This document shows, one piece after another, positions 34,428-47,690 of a DNA stretch of 64,000 nt. The notes under the pieces were generated by a model. That model made no database searches. It was not told where the DNA came from and saw only the letters and a program-made list of their open reading frames with translations. How positions within the stretch are numbered: position 1 is the first letter of the stretch; each line of letters opens with the position of its first letter. Source of the stretch: Polytrichum commune (Eukaryota; Streptophyta; Polytrichopsida; Polytrichales; Polytrichaceae); NCBI GenBank assembly GCA_950295325.1, contig OX485803.1:31682001-31746000 (forward strand), read 5' to 3'. The translations under genes were made by a program, and so were the position numbers.

Positions 34428-37400
34428 CTATTGCAAAGGTGCAAAACATCGTACCTTATGGTATACTGAAGCATCACCCACAGCCTTTCGCACCTCCACC
34501 ATATACAAGGAAGGTGCAACCTCAAACACCTGAAATTCAATATATCATTATCAAGAACCTCACCAACCATGTTATGGCACAATAACTATCATCAAGGAAA
34601 GGGGTTTGCCAAGGCTTCAAACCTTGCCATATAAGTAACTCCAACAACATCAGCAAACCTTTTCAATGATAAATATTAAGAGCAACAGTTTCCACAAATA
34701 TGAATAGTTGATATGCCCAACTTCCAGAGATTTCAACTATTCTCATGCTGTGGGAGTGCATAATAGGAGGTTTTTTTTAAACACCTCAATGGCCACAGCC
34801 AACTGCTGGCCTTTCCTCCATGCAGGGATTCCTTCAAGCCTCATCTGCCCAAATCAAGTCCATAGGTGCACTTATCAGTATTTCTCAAGACTAGATAGAG
34901 AGGTATCTACATATAGAAGGACACATATAAACGTCGGCTCCTTATGGAGCAAGCATGAATGAAGAGCCTCCTCGTCCGCACATTGCTACCCCTTTCGTGG
35001 GTGGTTCTATTCTAGGCGCTAACAAACAAATATGAACCTTCTTAAACCTAATAAAAGCATAGCGCATTTAGAACCGGGATGTTTACACGAGAGCTCGACC
35101 TTGCAATCTTTCAAAAGCTTGATACGTGGATTTGGCAAGCTTTAAACCAAAGCTGAAACTAATGAGAGGTTGACCAATCCTCTACCTCCTCTCAATAGTT
35201 TGAGTAGGTGTAAAGTGGTTGGCAGTTCAAAGTGAGATATCAAGGGAGAATGGCACTACACAAAGGAGAATTTGTGACAAGCCAATCGGTTTGGGGCCCA
35301 CTAAACTAGAACCCCGACTCTCAACAAAGTTTAAGTGACCTTCATGAGGTAGTTCAAGACTTTGAGTGAGAGCTTGTTGTAGTAGTCGCTCCATATGGTT
35401 CCATACGGTTCCATACGGAACAAGTACTACTACGACAAGCTTTTGCGCAAAGTCCACCATCCAAGTGTTGTACGCTCACCAAAAACGTGGGGTTCAAGTG
35501 TGAAGGGGACTTGAGTGAACGAACGTGAGTAAGAGGCTCCTTGTTCCAAAGAGAAGGCTCTTGTCTCCAAGCTCTCAACCTCCCTCTGGTGTAAAAAGGG
35601 GGTCTAAGTTACGCGACTTTCCTCAATCATGTTTTGACACGAATGCTATGACTTGAAGAAGTCGTTGTATAGTTTGATAATTTAGGACAAGTACCTGGTA
35701 ATTGCGCGTTTCAACACTAAATTCCATTGACTTGGCAGTGGCTTCCATTCGGGACACAATTTCTCTAGCTGGCCTTTTTGAGGTGAAGCGTGTTTGACTC
35801 TTGCCGTTGTCCTGCACAAATTGTGTGTTTGAGATACCAAAGGGTCAAGAACACTAATAACATTACGCAAACCTATCAACCTCGTTCTCTTTCTAAACCT
35901 AGTAAAAACCCATTCCTTCACTTCCATCCATGTGAGATTCATGTGAAATTGAATCAAGATTTCGCAACTTACACTTCTATGGCCAGGGCTAACGTCCACC
36001 TCTTTGAGTTGAGCCCCTACCGCTATTACCCAAAGTGGAAATGCAAACAACTCTATTATAACATGTATATTTCTATATTTTGACACGTAAACCCTAAAAT
36101 TAGCATCAAAAGACCTATTCAATATAGAAGAACTAACTTGAAATACATAAACCACAAACCTACATGGGCTTGTTTTTTTACTAGACCTCTCCCCCCCCCA
36201 ATTACCTTGGTAGTCGTGGTGGGGACCCAACTCAAAGAGGTGGGTGTCTAACCTGGCCCACTTCCATGATGAAACCCAAAGTGCAACCAACTAAGATTAT
36301 TCATTTTCAGGAAAGAAAACATGCTCTCTCCACTTGATAATGTTAATAGTAGGATGATATAACACACCTGCCGTCTATCAAAGAGAGGAGAGAGGTTGAG
36401 TCCTTGAGAAAGGGTGATAAGTTCGAACGCATTCATCATGGATGGGCATTTGTCTTGGACCTGTTCTCGCTCTTTCAGAAGTTGTTCCTGCATGCATTTC
36501 CTCGTAAAAGTAAGCAGGAAAGAAAGAGTTTAGAGTGTCACATAACTTACTCAGCTGCATCTACTGATGTGTTTCTCACTCTCAAGCATTGGACGAGGAA
36601 ATAAGAGTGATCAATGGTTGGTTGGCAGCAATCATCCTCTCGGAAATTCTCAAGAGCGTGATCGCGCGTTTGGCAGCAAAAGGTATTGAATTTTGTGCTG
36701 CCAAATGCATGATCTCCATCCTTCTCTACAGAACCGGTGTGTGGAGGAATCTGAATGATGTGGCATCTTTCTCGTGGCTATGAAGAGGACGTTTATAACC
36801 CTTAGCCATTCCCCACCGCAACTGGTAAACTAGAAACTAATAATCGATAAGAAATTTTGGGTTCTCGTTTGGCTTGATTCCTCCTCACATTAGTTATATA
36901 TGTTAATCGATATGTGTCACCCGACTATGGATTATATACACTAGTAGAAAACTATGCAAAAAAGAACAGAGTCGTTCTTCTATTGCGGTTCTTTTGACCA
37001 CCCTGCTATGCAGTCATTAAACGACTGTATATATATTTTTTGGTTTACCAGCTGAATATTTGAAAATTTAGGGGCTTTTGATATACCGTTGGAAAGGTCT
37101 TGAAAATATCTTTCCAACGGTATATTACTCGCCCCCAAATTAATAAAATTACCGTCGAAAAAAGAGAAAGAAAAATAGCAGAGCAGGGTGGTCAAAAGAA
37201 CCCCAATGGAAAAATGACTCCGGTTGTTTTTCGCATAGTTTTCTACTAGTGATAGTTGTGCCCACTCAGCGCTCTCGCGGCTCGTGAAGGTGATTGGCTA
37301 GAACTTATAATCAGTCCCTCATCCAAGTGAAAGACACTTCCAACAATTCCCCTACACTTTTCCACCCACATATAACTCATTTTCCTTCATAATCTCCAGA

Positions 37401-38793
37401 TTTTGTCCACGAGCAGACTAATTTTGTCCCATAAACAACTTGAGTAGGCGGGTGTCTCATTGCTCCCACAACTCGTCCTCCGCTCTTCTCTTGCCGGTTT
37501 TGTAGTCCATAATCCGCTTGGGATTGTATCTCGCTTACATATTGCTCTCAGTGGCTCCAAGGAGGCCATAAATCTGACGATAATCACTACTAGAAGTAGT
37601 TTGACTCCTCGTGTCGGTTATCCTACAGTTGTAGTTTCCTGTTTTTGAATCAAAGATGGTAAAGTGAGCAACATATGAATCACTGACCTCTGATTCGAAG
37701 AGAGCCTCAATATTGTCGATCTTAATGTCGTTGTCCAAGTACATTTGTGTGGGTTTATAGTGCTTCCGGAACCATTCGTGTTGCAGAATTCCCTCCACCC
37801 TGATGCGCTGCAGTGCAATTTATTATCTCCTGATTTTCTCCACTGGAAGACTTTGATTCGGTCTTCATGACATGACTCAAATCAACCAAAATTGTCCTCG
37901 AGTGATATTGCTCTATTTGAAATTCATGGCTCTTAATGTACTGGATATTAATTGTATGTGAAGAGATCTGCTACAACTTGTAGCAGGTGACATTGTGTAC
38001 GATGTTAAGCATGGCGTTCACCATGTCGCCAGGGTCGTTTGTTACGGTCCATATTCATTGTGTTTGTGTCCAATGTAGACATGACATGTCAGTGAGATTT
38101 GAGAGAGTGAACGCTACATGATCACTTTTTGATTGGACGCTTGGTATATGACAAGGCTTATGGTTAAGAACAGACACTAGAATGACACAGGTTACGGTGA
38201 GACTAGACTATATGTTTCAAATATATGCATCATTCTAGGTTCAATAGTTAACACAATTGGGAGAACCTAATGTGACCAGTTCAAGAAAGAGAAGCTCTTC
38301 GTTTTGACCTCCAATAAAATATGCATCTCAACTATGAATCCCAAGCTTGAAATATCTTTGTAATTTGCAATTGCTAACTTAATAGACAATTCCCAATCCA
38401 TGCTCCGACCACCAACATTCTTTGTGGACCATAGGGACACAAACCTTACATCCCTTACAGTTTCTTAACAACACAAATAAGAGGTCCCACATCGAGATAA
38501 ACTTACAGTGCTAGGATCTGGATCCAGAATGCTCGAAATGAGTGACCGAGCACCCGACGAAAACCAAGGTGGGTATGTAAACTTTGCCTCCCGAATCTGG
38601 TGACCACCATGAAGTAGGAAAAGTTAGTTACAGTCTTAATATCTTACCAATTGGGCACAAAAAAATAGTTTCTTGAGTGTGCCACATTTCATGCAATGGT
38701 TAGTGGAACGGTGAAAAAGATGACATAGCTTGAACATACATTCAATTTTGACAAGCAAAGTGCCTAGATTGATAAGGTACTACAGGTAGTCAG

Positions 38794-38830
<37 letters not shown>

Positions 38831-41800
38831 CAAGAAATACTTTCTTTAGCTTATCTGTCTACTTCTCTTACATCTTTCAGTAGGTGCATATTATAGAAAA
38901 AAACCACTTCTTCATGCATTTTTTCCATACATAACCATTTGGTGACTGAGGTGGCATTCCATGATATCCATAGAGGGTGATTTCCATAGAGCATATCCCT
39001 CGTCCTTCCCACATTCAATCTAAGCCATAGATCTCCATGATTAAAGGGTCTACAAGAGATGGGTCCCAAATGGTTATGTCCAGTACACCCCTCAAGGGTT
39101 ACCTTGTCCATCCAAGTCACAAAAATTGCATCAATACTTTGAGGACGAAGAGGCTCTTCATTCATACTTGCTCCTCCTTGAACCTACATATCTATCTATC
39201 TATCTATGACACAAAGATGATGAAGATCATCAGGTTGCAAGTAATCAACAACACACCTTGTTATAGAGACTGTTGAGATCTGATTCATTGAACGGAAGAT
39301 ATCCAGCCATTAAAATGAAGAGGATGACTCCACATGACCAGACATCGGCCACTTGACCATCATAACCCTTGTCATCGAGAACCTGTCCACAGCCATTGCA
39401 CAACCCTTCAAGTTTCATAAAGTATACTATTAGAAGCACTGAAATGACTTGAGTGGACTGTGGCCTTAATCTTGTAGGTGACCAACATTATACACAAGCC
39501 AGTTTCTTTTGGTCAAGTGTACTGACGAGACTTAAAAGCAAAGCCAAACCATTGGCGATGCTGTTTATATTGGACATAATTACACTCTGAATTACCTCGG
39601 GTGCGACGTAGTTGGGGGTGCCGCAAGTTGTGTATAGAAGGCCGTCCGCCTGTATTTCAAAGCTACAATAATTAATCCCAAAAGAAAATTTATGAGATGC
39701 TTTACAGACAGCCATGTGAGGAAAGGATTGTTTCATACTAGTAATGGAAAACAAAATAAATTGCAAGCAAGCAAACAGCAAGAGGCTGGAGTTGCCGTAC
39801 CCTCACTTGCTGAGGAAGTGCACTTAGCCCAAAATCTGAGATTTTTAAATTTCCCCTCGAGTCCAAGAGCAGATTCTCTGGCTGTGAATGGAAGGGCACA
39901 GAAGAAAATTCAGTAAAAGTTTCTCCAAGGACAGAAATATCATACCTTCCTGGATTGGCAAACATGCAAGGTTCAGCTTCTTTAGGGTGGGTTTCAACGT
40001 ATGTTGTTCACCCACCATACCCTGGTGGGAATAAGGACAAATGTAGATGAAAATATGGTGGGCTATATGGTTCATATGTGTCAATCTATCATTGTTATTT
40101 TATGTGTTTAGTTGGCGCATGAAAGTCTAGTGACTCATGGTTACGGCCCTCCACATTCTAAAAGGCAACCAAAATGTGGTTGTTTGGTTGCTTCTGATAT
40201 CTTCACGAAAACACACCCAACCCATTATTATCTAGAATCTAGTGGGTCAATGACGGACATGCAAACCCACCCGTACAACATGATTTGCAGTTGATAAACT
40301 CATTTTTGAGAAGCATTACTTCACAATTTCTTTCGTTAAGAAAAGTGCTTTTAATTGGTTATTATAAGGTAGACATTTGAAAATGTAAACCTTTTATAAT
40401 CCATACATATGTGGTATCAATGTATTCCTTTGGATTCCAACTTAACAATCTTTGGCATGTGTACAAATGTTCTCTTCCTATTCTAGCTTCAAACATACAT
40501 CTCCAAGAACTGAGGTCCTTGAGTACATGCATTCACTGCATGGTGAGCATAGGCAAGTGGCAAGCTCTCATTAGTCAAGACCTCATTGTTGCCTATCTTC
40601 TGACACAAAGCCTCCCCTCATCTACCCAGACTCAACTTAAAGACCTTGACAAAATGAACCTCATCAAGTATATATTTTCCAAGATGCTCTCCAAGAAAGC
40701 AACTCACTATAACATCATCATTTAAAAAAAGTCATTTGAAGGATGTTGCTCTTCTTTGTGACTAAAAAACCAACAATTCACTACAAGGACATTTCAGAAC
40801 TAGACTAGGTAGTCCTATTAGTGTGGGCCAGAGAATTTCTTTAGAGCCCACGCTAAATCTCATCATGAGAAAATGTGGGTGATGCTTTTGTTTTTGTGCT
40901 ACTTTTGATGTAAGGCAACTATTTTATTTTACATTTGGTGTTGGCCGGAAGTCTTCATGACGACTTAGGGAAAGACCCTAAGTTTTGAACACATGTTAAC
41001 TTTCATCTTGACTAGAAAAGTAGTGTGACCACATTGATTATTTCCACACTAATTTTCCACTCACACTAATAGGACTATTTAATGTATTGATCAATATTCT
41101 AAACTTAAGGAAAGTTCAAATCGCACCTTCAAGTCTCGATGAGTGACACCTTTGCTGTGGCAATAAGCAACTCCATCTATGAGCTGATGGAAGTACAAGC
41201 GAGCTTGGCTCTCCGAAAGCCTTCCTTGATGGACCTGCCAAACTTTCGATTACAGGAATCACAAACCATAATTCTACCTCTTGAAAATCTATCCACACAG
41301 CTCCAAATGTCGAATTCAAGTAGTATCAGGTGATCTTCAAAACCTGGGGTTAACTTACAATTTTATCGAACAACTCGCCACCCGTCACGAATTCCATGAC
41401 CATGTAGATCTTCACACCACTGGCCAGGACCTGCAGAGAAGAGATTTGAGCGGGATCATGATGATTAAAATTGAATCGATGTGTCCGATTGCAACAAAAT
41501 TCTGCTAAGTTACAAAAGAATTTAATGGTAGAAAGAGATGATACTGCATCTGCATACATACATACATACATATATACCTCGTGCAAGCGGACCACATTCG
41601 GATGTCTGACGAGCTTCATGATGGAAATCTCGCGCTTAATCTGCCATTACCAAAAGCATCATTGTGTAAGCCAAGATATCCTGTCAATTTGCATCCCCCT
41701 CCTCCACCGCTCTAATCCCAGACGGCCGATGTACTGCGACACCGAGAGTCCATGGCTTAAGAATGGTCTAAGAGTTCACTGCAATTCGGTTAACAATCGA

Positions 41801-42886
41801 GTTCTACCCTCAATCTTCCACTAGAGGCTAGAACTCGACAGAAAATGAGACAACCCAGGAAACTCAAAGATTGAAGATCGCAGACATAAGGCTCATCATG
41901 TTCATCATCGGTCCTAAATGACTGAATCTCTGACCTACTGCAACGACCTGTGAAGCAGATTTGTGTTCCTGGAGTTTGAAGGCATGGAAATGTGTCTTAA
42001 TAAGCAACATCTGCTCCACCATCTTGTGTTTGAGAATGGTCTCTCTTACCCAACACCCAGAGTCCGTGGCTTAAGAGTGGGCCCAAAACGGATTAAGAAT
42101 TCTCTGCAATTCAGGTGACAATCGAGTTCCAGCCTCAATCTTCCACTAGAGGCTAGAAATCGGCAGAAAATGAACAACCCAGGAAACTCAAAGATTGAAA
42201 ATCGCAAACTTAAGGCTCTTCATGTTGATGATCGGTTCTGAAGAACTGAATCTCTGAACTATTGCAATGAACTATCAGGAAAATTTGTGCTCCTGGAGTT
42301 CTAAGCCACTGATGATCCATGAAAATGTTATTGAGCACCTCCACCATCTTGTGTTTGAGAATGGACTCTCTCACAACACGTTCACCGCCTCCGAGACCAA
42401 GAGTCCGAGGCTTAAGAATGGCTTAAGAATCCTCCACAATCGAGTTAACAATCGAGTTCTAGCCGGTTGGTCGGAGTTCTAGCCGGTTGGTCGGAGTTCT
42501 ACCCTCAATCTTCCAGTGGAGGTTAGAACTCGAAAGAAAATGGAACAACCCAGGAAACTCAAAGATTGGACATGGCAAACTCAAGGCTCATCATGTTGGT
42601 GATTGGTCCTGAATGTCTGAATTTCTGAACTACTGCAGCAATGGACTGTGAAGCAGATTTGTGTTCCTGGAGCTTGAAGGCAGACTTCATGATCCATGAA
42701 AATGTGCTATTGAGCCATCACCTGCTCCACCATCTTGTGTTTGATGATTGTTTCTCTATCCAACACCTTCACCGCCACGCTCTCCCCTGTCTCCGAATTT
42801 TGTGCATACTTCACCTTAGCGAAGGAGCCTTCGCCTATGGTTCGCCCCAATTCATACTTCCCCACTTTCCTAGTCGGTATCACCAT
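34428..42886 (-). CDS. CIPK: CBL-interacting protein kinase (CIPK/SnRK3), terminal exon not found
   Basis: Thirteen exons, in gene order: 42886-42722, 41640-41578, 41430-41359, 41234-41127, 39881-39801, 39649-39596, 39382-39257, 38596-38507, 37807-37688, 36487-36368, 35811-35695, 34844-34785 and 34529-34455. All junctions are GT/AG at phase 0, giving 417 codons. Residues 1-250 are a Ser/Thr kinase: GEGSFAKV loop, catalytic Lys40, HRDLK with Asp134, DFG from Asp152, the CIPK-typical activation loop [12 protein letters not shown], and [10 protein letters not shown]. Residues 312-330 are the NAF motif ([14 protein letters not shown]) that binds CBL calcium sensors; about 335-365 are the PP2C-interaction region ([17 protein letters not shown]). 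The end reads [15 protein letters not shown]...VYHK. Read-through after YHK meets a stop at 34430-34428; the expected FY...LKD-V-W exon was not located. The many introns place it in the intron-rich CIPK group. Role: calcium-dependent control of ion transport, with CBLs at membranes. Confidence 0.93.
36939..37251. mobile_element. CACTA-type non-autonomous element in CIPK intron 9
   Basis: Both ends are CACTAGTAGAAAACTATGC in inverted orientation, and similarity continues to about 70 bp (GGTTCTTTTGACCACCCTGC). It is flanked by a 3-bp duplication ATA (36936-36938 and 37252-37254), as expected for CACTA/EnSpm elements. The centre holds a second palindrome around TACCGTTGGAAAGGTCTTGA at about 37080-37128. 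There is no transposase. Confidence 0.92.
38794..38829. repeat. (TCAA)9 microsatellite
   Basis: Nine uninterrupted TCAA units lie in CIPK intron 7. Confidence 0.95.
40790..41090. mobile_element. Decayed inverted-repeat element in CIPK intron 4
   Basis: The left part reads TAGTCCTATTAGTGTGGGCC and the right part, reverse-complemented, reads AGTCCTATTAGTGTGAGTGG. The interior (GAGCCCACGCTAAATCTCAT, GTCTTCATGACGACTTAGGG) matches the better preserved copy at 52656-53026. Confidence 0.65.
41700..42721 (-). repeat. Tandem array in CIPK intron 1 carrying exon 1 edge copies
   Basis: Three units of roughly 325-385 bp share long blocks: CAATCTTCCACTAGAGG, ACAACCCAGGAAACTCAAAG and GTGTTCCTGGAG. Each unit also contains the 3' end of exon 1, seen on the + strand as CCACCATCTTGTGTTTGA, at 42727 (real exon), 42341 and 42016. 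The copy at 42341 keeps a GT donor (GAG|GTGCTC in gene sense), while the one at 42016 has lost it. A 20-bp direct duplication (TTCTAGCCGGTTGGTCGGAG) sits at about 42458-42497. Confidence 0.85.
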
Positions 42887-43400
42887 AGCGTCAGCTCCTC
42901 GAATTCCACTCTCTCATCTGCTACACTAACTAAACCCCCAGAATTGGTACAAATAGAGATCCAACAGCCGCTAGTGATATAACTACAAGTTTCTCCGAGT
43001 GGTTGTTGAACCTCAAATCTAACTCACTCCCTCAACTAAGTTAACTCGCCCCTTGACCTCTACAAAATGTTTCAACAAGAAAAAGAACAAAAACAGTTGA
43101 AGACAAGCTCAATGAACTTCTGGGGCTTTTTGGAGCTGCACTGCGTCTTGTTGCAAATCTTCAGTGTAAGATTTGCTATAAGTAGAGCTGCAATGCGAAG
43201 TTCGGAGACGGTGAAGGAGGGAGCAACAGGAATAGTAAGAATGGAGGGAGGCTTTTGGCCAGGCCGGGCGGGTGAGCGGGCCCGGCCCGGTGCGGTCCCT
43301 TGTTGCTGGGGCTTTGGGAGTAGTGTAGGTGTTATGTGGATAGCTAAGGTAAGGTAGGTAAGGTAAGGTAGATGCGTTCTTAAGTCCCTCAAATTCTTAA
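42887..43400 (-). promoter_or_regulatory. Probable 5' UTR/promoter region of the CIPK gene
   Basis: This stretch lies directly upstream of the CIPK ATG. It includes a locally GC-rich patch at about 43250-43320 (GGGCGGGTGAGCGGGCCCGG) and a short GGTAA tandem at 43348-43372. No clear TATA box could be fixed. Confidence 0.35.
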
Positions 43401-45700
43401 TCGGACCCGTAACTTTAGATTTGATTGGTATGTGGTTTAGTGAGGATCAAAGAGTACACATCATATAGACACATGTTTAAAAGAGATTGGACTGCATCTT
43501 CAAATATAGTCCTAGTACCCCTTTAATATGACACATTTGGGAAACAAGAAAACCGTTGTATTAGTGAGGTGTCAGATACTCAGCAATGACAAATTGGACC
43601 TCTTTGTCTTAATAATGAGGTACTTCATGAAAACACATATTGGATATTTTCCCACTTCTACAAAATATGTTTTTCTTTTTCTTTTTTTCTTTTCAAATGT
43701 TTTTACAAATATGCAAATTTCTCTCGTGAGATCTTTGTGGACTTGAAGAAAGAACCAATAGTTTGTTGATGTTGTCACTTTAAATTAGCAACATACATCT
43801 TATTGAGCTTCTTTGATATGGCATGCGGTTTCATTATGTCTCCAAGAGTAAAGCCTAATGGGTTGGCCATCAAGAATGTAGCTAACAATTGAACATGATG
43901 TTGAGCATCTACTAGTTTCACAACATGTGGAGATCTCTCATCAACATAACAACTTGGAATTGGACAAATTCGCCATAAAAAAAGAAGTGATATTTTAAGA
44001 GCATTTCAACAATATGCAAATCAAAGCATTATGATAAATACTCGAAAACAAATTGTGCACCTTGGTGAAGGTGAAAAACTGCTTCGAAAGAGACGAAAGC
44101 TAACGAGTCTCTTTATTAGGTTTTGAGATGGAGAACCTACTTCCCTTAATTCCCATGTTTAAGCATCATTTTACATTAAAATTTCTCTTATCCACATTTC
44201 AAATGTGAACATTACATAAATTTAATATTAACTATATACTTATGCATGAGTGGGACCCATCATATATACATTTATTACCTCTATGATATCAATTTTGGGG
44301 GTCCAAGAGTGTCGTATTAACAATGTCACAATCATATCATAGAGGTATATTTTAACTAGAAAGTTTGGTTTACAAAATTTATGTCACTATATTGAGGTTG
44401 TCATATTATCAAGTGTCGTATTAAAGAGGTTGGACTGCATTATAAGTACTCTACACTCAATAGTGAACACAATTGGGAGGACCTATGTATCAAGTTAAGA
44501 AATCAACAAACATGCACTTCCAATAATCAAACTAAATAAGGGGGGTCCAACTTTCAATGCAACTTTTGCATATATTTCATTATATATTTGCTAATACAAC
44601 ACAAGGTTTTTTGTGTAAATCTAATCAATAGAAGTTGAAGAGCATGAAAAACAAACCAAATAACACCCACATACCTTATGCGGGGGTTGTATGGTTCCTT
44701 TTCTTAATCGGATGTGTATATTTGATCAGTGTGTGGTTAGGTGAGGATCCAAGAACAAACTCCATAAGGGTACTCGTTTGAAAGAGATTGGACTACACTT
44801 TCATATTTTATTAATTACTTCTACATCAATAATGAACGTAATTGAGAGGATCTGCATATTCAGTTAAGGAACCAACAAACATGCACTTCTCATAAGCATG
44901 AATAAATGAGAAAAGATCCAATTTTCAATCTGGTTTTTGTTGATGTTTCATCATAAAAGTTACTAATGCAACACAAATTTGAAGACTCAAATGCGACCGA
45001 TAGAAGACCAAGTACAAGAAGTTGGAGACACTTAGGTACACACCTTAATGTTTGGCAGTTCTCCCTCATCTGCTAAACTATATCACTTATGGTATTTAGT
45101 GTCAAGTCTTACTATTTGGAATCACGCAATACTTTAAGTTCTTGCTATAGATTTCAAGTTTTACTAACAAAGGTCAAGAAGATGGTCTGGTTGTGGTATC
45201 ATGTGTGAACAATTTAAACAACTTCACTCAGGAGAAACTTACAATCTAGGTGAACATTTATAGCTCAATATGTAACCTTGTATAGTAAGTGACATTAAAT
45301 ACCATACATAGTGTAACTAATGTATGTGGGTGCTATTAGGTGAGTTTCTAAAATTATTCATCTTCTTCTACTCAAATGGAAGGTAAGCAAGGCCTAATTC
45401 CATTACTAACGTTAAGTGGATACCCATATTTGAATGCCCTAGGCCAGATCACATCTTCATTCAGCTAGGGCCCGCCCCTTCCAAGCCTTTTTCACTACTC
45501 GGTCTTCCTAGATAGATAGATAGATAGAAACTCCGGTCCCAATTTAAGGGGCCGGCGTGAATGAAGTGTCCGTTCGTATTGTCAAATGACCTGATGCCCG
45601 CCAGACAAGGGGAAATTTGGTATTCCTACCTACACTTGTGTGAGAAGTTGGGAACTCTTCCGCATTGGGAATCAATGTGCCAATGTCTTCTCCATGTAGA
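43400..45700. other. Intergenic DNA with dispersed repeat copies
   Basis: Three pieces of the dispersed AT-rich repeat occur (43395-43510, 44450-44480, 44690-44880). An inverted pair ACCTCTATGATATCA / TGATATGATTGTG-type lies around 44278-44350. A (GATA)5 microsatellite is at about 45509-45530. No gene. Confidence 0.5.
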
Positions 45701-47690
45701 ATAAACTTTTGCATCTAAACTTGACGAGGAGAAAACATGGAGGTTGTTGGTCCTTGTTTGGAAGGAACAATTTTGGCCATGTACAGCTTAGTTTCTATCC
45801 TTGCTTGTCTTTGCATTTTGTTTTAGTGTATCTTCAAAGTTGTGGGCAATGCTCTTGCATCCCTCTCTTTGTATTTGAGGAGAACACCTCACATGTATAG
45901 GTTGTAGCCATTCCCGAGCACTTTTGTCATGGGCATCTATCCTCTTTGCGGTGTGCAACGCTCTCACCCCATTCCTTTGTTTTAATGAGGTATTTGTTAG
46001 GAAGTTTGTCTTGCTAGTTGATGCATCTTTAGGTGCATGTCTTGCTAGTTGCAACCTTAGGTGCTTTGAATTGTGGATAGTGTTCATTTTGTGTGTTTGT
46101 CTTTGTAGTTTGAAGTGTTTAGGTTGTTGTTGTTGTGTGTGTGTGTGTGTGTGTTTAAGTTTAGGAAAATTTTCTCTAGGCCCAATGGTGCTAGTTCTAA
46201 TGCCATGCCCTCGTCTAATGTGGTCATTCATATATTTGCTAATGGTAATATACAACCAACAACTCCGTCGGTAGAGTCTAGTGTCAAGAAAAAATCCTAT
46301 GAAAAATCCCATCAATTTCAACTCTTGTGGTTGCAAATTTTCCTTTGAGTTGAATCCATCTACAAAAATGGTGAGGTTACAAAGGTTATTTCCAAAGTTT
46401 GCTCCAAAATCTAAGGAAAGTCTATAGTTTTATGTATGAAGAGTGAACACATGTGAAAACACCAAGGGAGAAAAACTGCTAAGAGACTTGGTCATGGGGG
46501 TCTTGTGGGGGGGAAGTATATGGATTACAACTCCACTCATCTCAAAAATGAGAGACTCTTTGCAACTATCCCCACATACACGATTGTTGCCCAAGTGGAA
46601 GAGAATACTATCAAAAATAGAAAGAAAAATGGGTACAATTTGCTACCATGTTACACTTACTCCAGAGAGGTAGACCCATCATGGATTACGAACAAATGTA
46701 TGTCTAGTTTGAAATCCTTAAAGTAAAGTACAGTCCACATCACCATTGGAGTGATAATAGTGGGTGGGCAATGGCAGAGGCTATAGAACTTGATGAGTTA
46801 AAGAGAACTAAAGAGGTTATGCAATCCGTTATTTTTTTCAATTTTTCTTCTGATGAAGATACATTGGTAGACTTTCAATCTTGGATTAGTGTCCACAATT
46901 ATGTTGTGGTAATTTGGAAGTGTATACCTATACTCCTCACCTTGGAGAGAATTATAGAGGGAGGGATAACATATTACCTCACGTCGTGGTTGTGAGTGCG
47001 ACTAATTCTTATGGGGGTTTGTAAGAGCAAAAGGTGAGGGAAACCCTAATCGCATATGGGGCAGATGGAATGTCCTACATGTTTCCTCGCAAATACACAG
47101 ATATGCGAGGGTGACTCTATGTAGATCCCACCTTTGCTTTCCACGAAGAGAATTTAGCACCTTTTGTTTGTTGGCTGATGATACCTTCATGGTCATTGAA
47201 CAAGATTATTTATTATGTTACAATTGTGAGAAGGACCATCTGGTTTTCAAGGTTGTAGGTGTGTCCCATATGGCAACAATGAGATCAACATCCTTACCAA
47301 AGCAATGAGAAGAGGCAGACAAAACTGACTTGTGAGGTGATTCTTGGTGAGGTACAACGATAGTGCAACAAAACAACTTATAGAAGACTTAGAGAACTTG
47401 TTTCCTCATCAAGAAGTGATGTGCGCCTTGGGCATATGTTACCCCCAATATTGGTTGATTGATACATTTGAGGCCACGTATCTAGGGCATATTGCAACAC
47501 TAAAATCATTCTATGGGACACCGAAAAAATTGTGGGTACCTATGGATGTTGAGACTGAGGATGTTGAGGAGTGGGTGTCTCCATACTTAAATTTCCTAAG
47601 ACATCTAGTCACATATGCCATATTTCAATGGATCCCACATGGCCAACTAGGGGCTCTTGAAGCCCACTCAAAATGCCTAAAACGCTAGCC
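45700..47690 (+). pseudogene. Possible decayed transposable-element coding region
   Basis: Several short same-strand frames follow each other (46443-46673, 46771-46995, 47111-47308, 47344-47688) with stops and shifts between them. The third includes YARVTLCRS and, later, CYNCEKDHLVFK. This resembles the segment before the zinc knuckle in ORF1 of plant LINE elements, with the final Cys missing. The fourth reads LIEDLENLFPHQEVMCALGICYPQYWL and is more protein-like, but I do not recognise it. A (GT)n tract lies at 46134-46154. I see no LTR, reverse transcriptase or clear boundary. LINE or hAT-associated remnants are both possible. Confidence 0.3.

Noticed and set aside
36980-37195. 71-codon minus-strand frame
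   Set aside because: Lies fully inside the CACTA MITE and spans its internal palindrome.
38794-38829. CRISPR-like short repeat array
   Set aside because: Simple TCAA microsatellite without spacers, in a plant intron.
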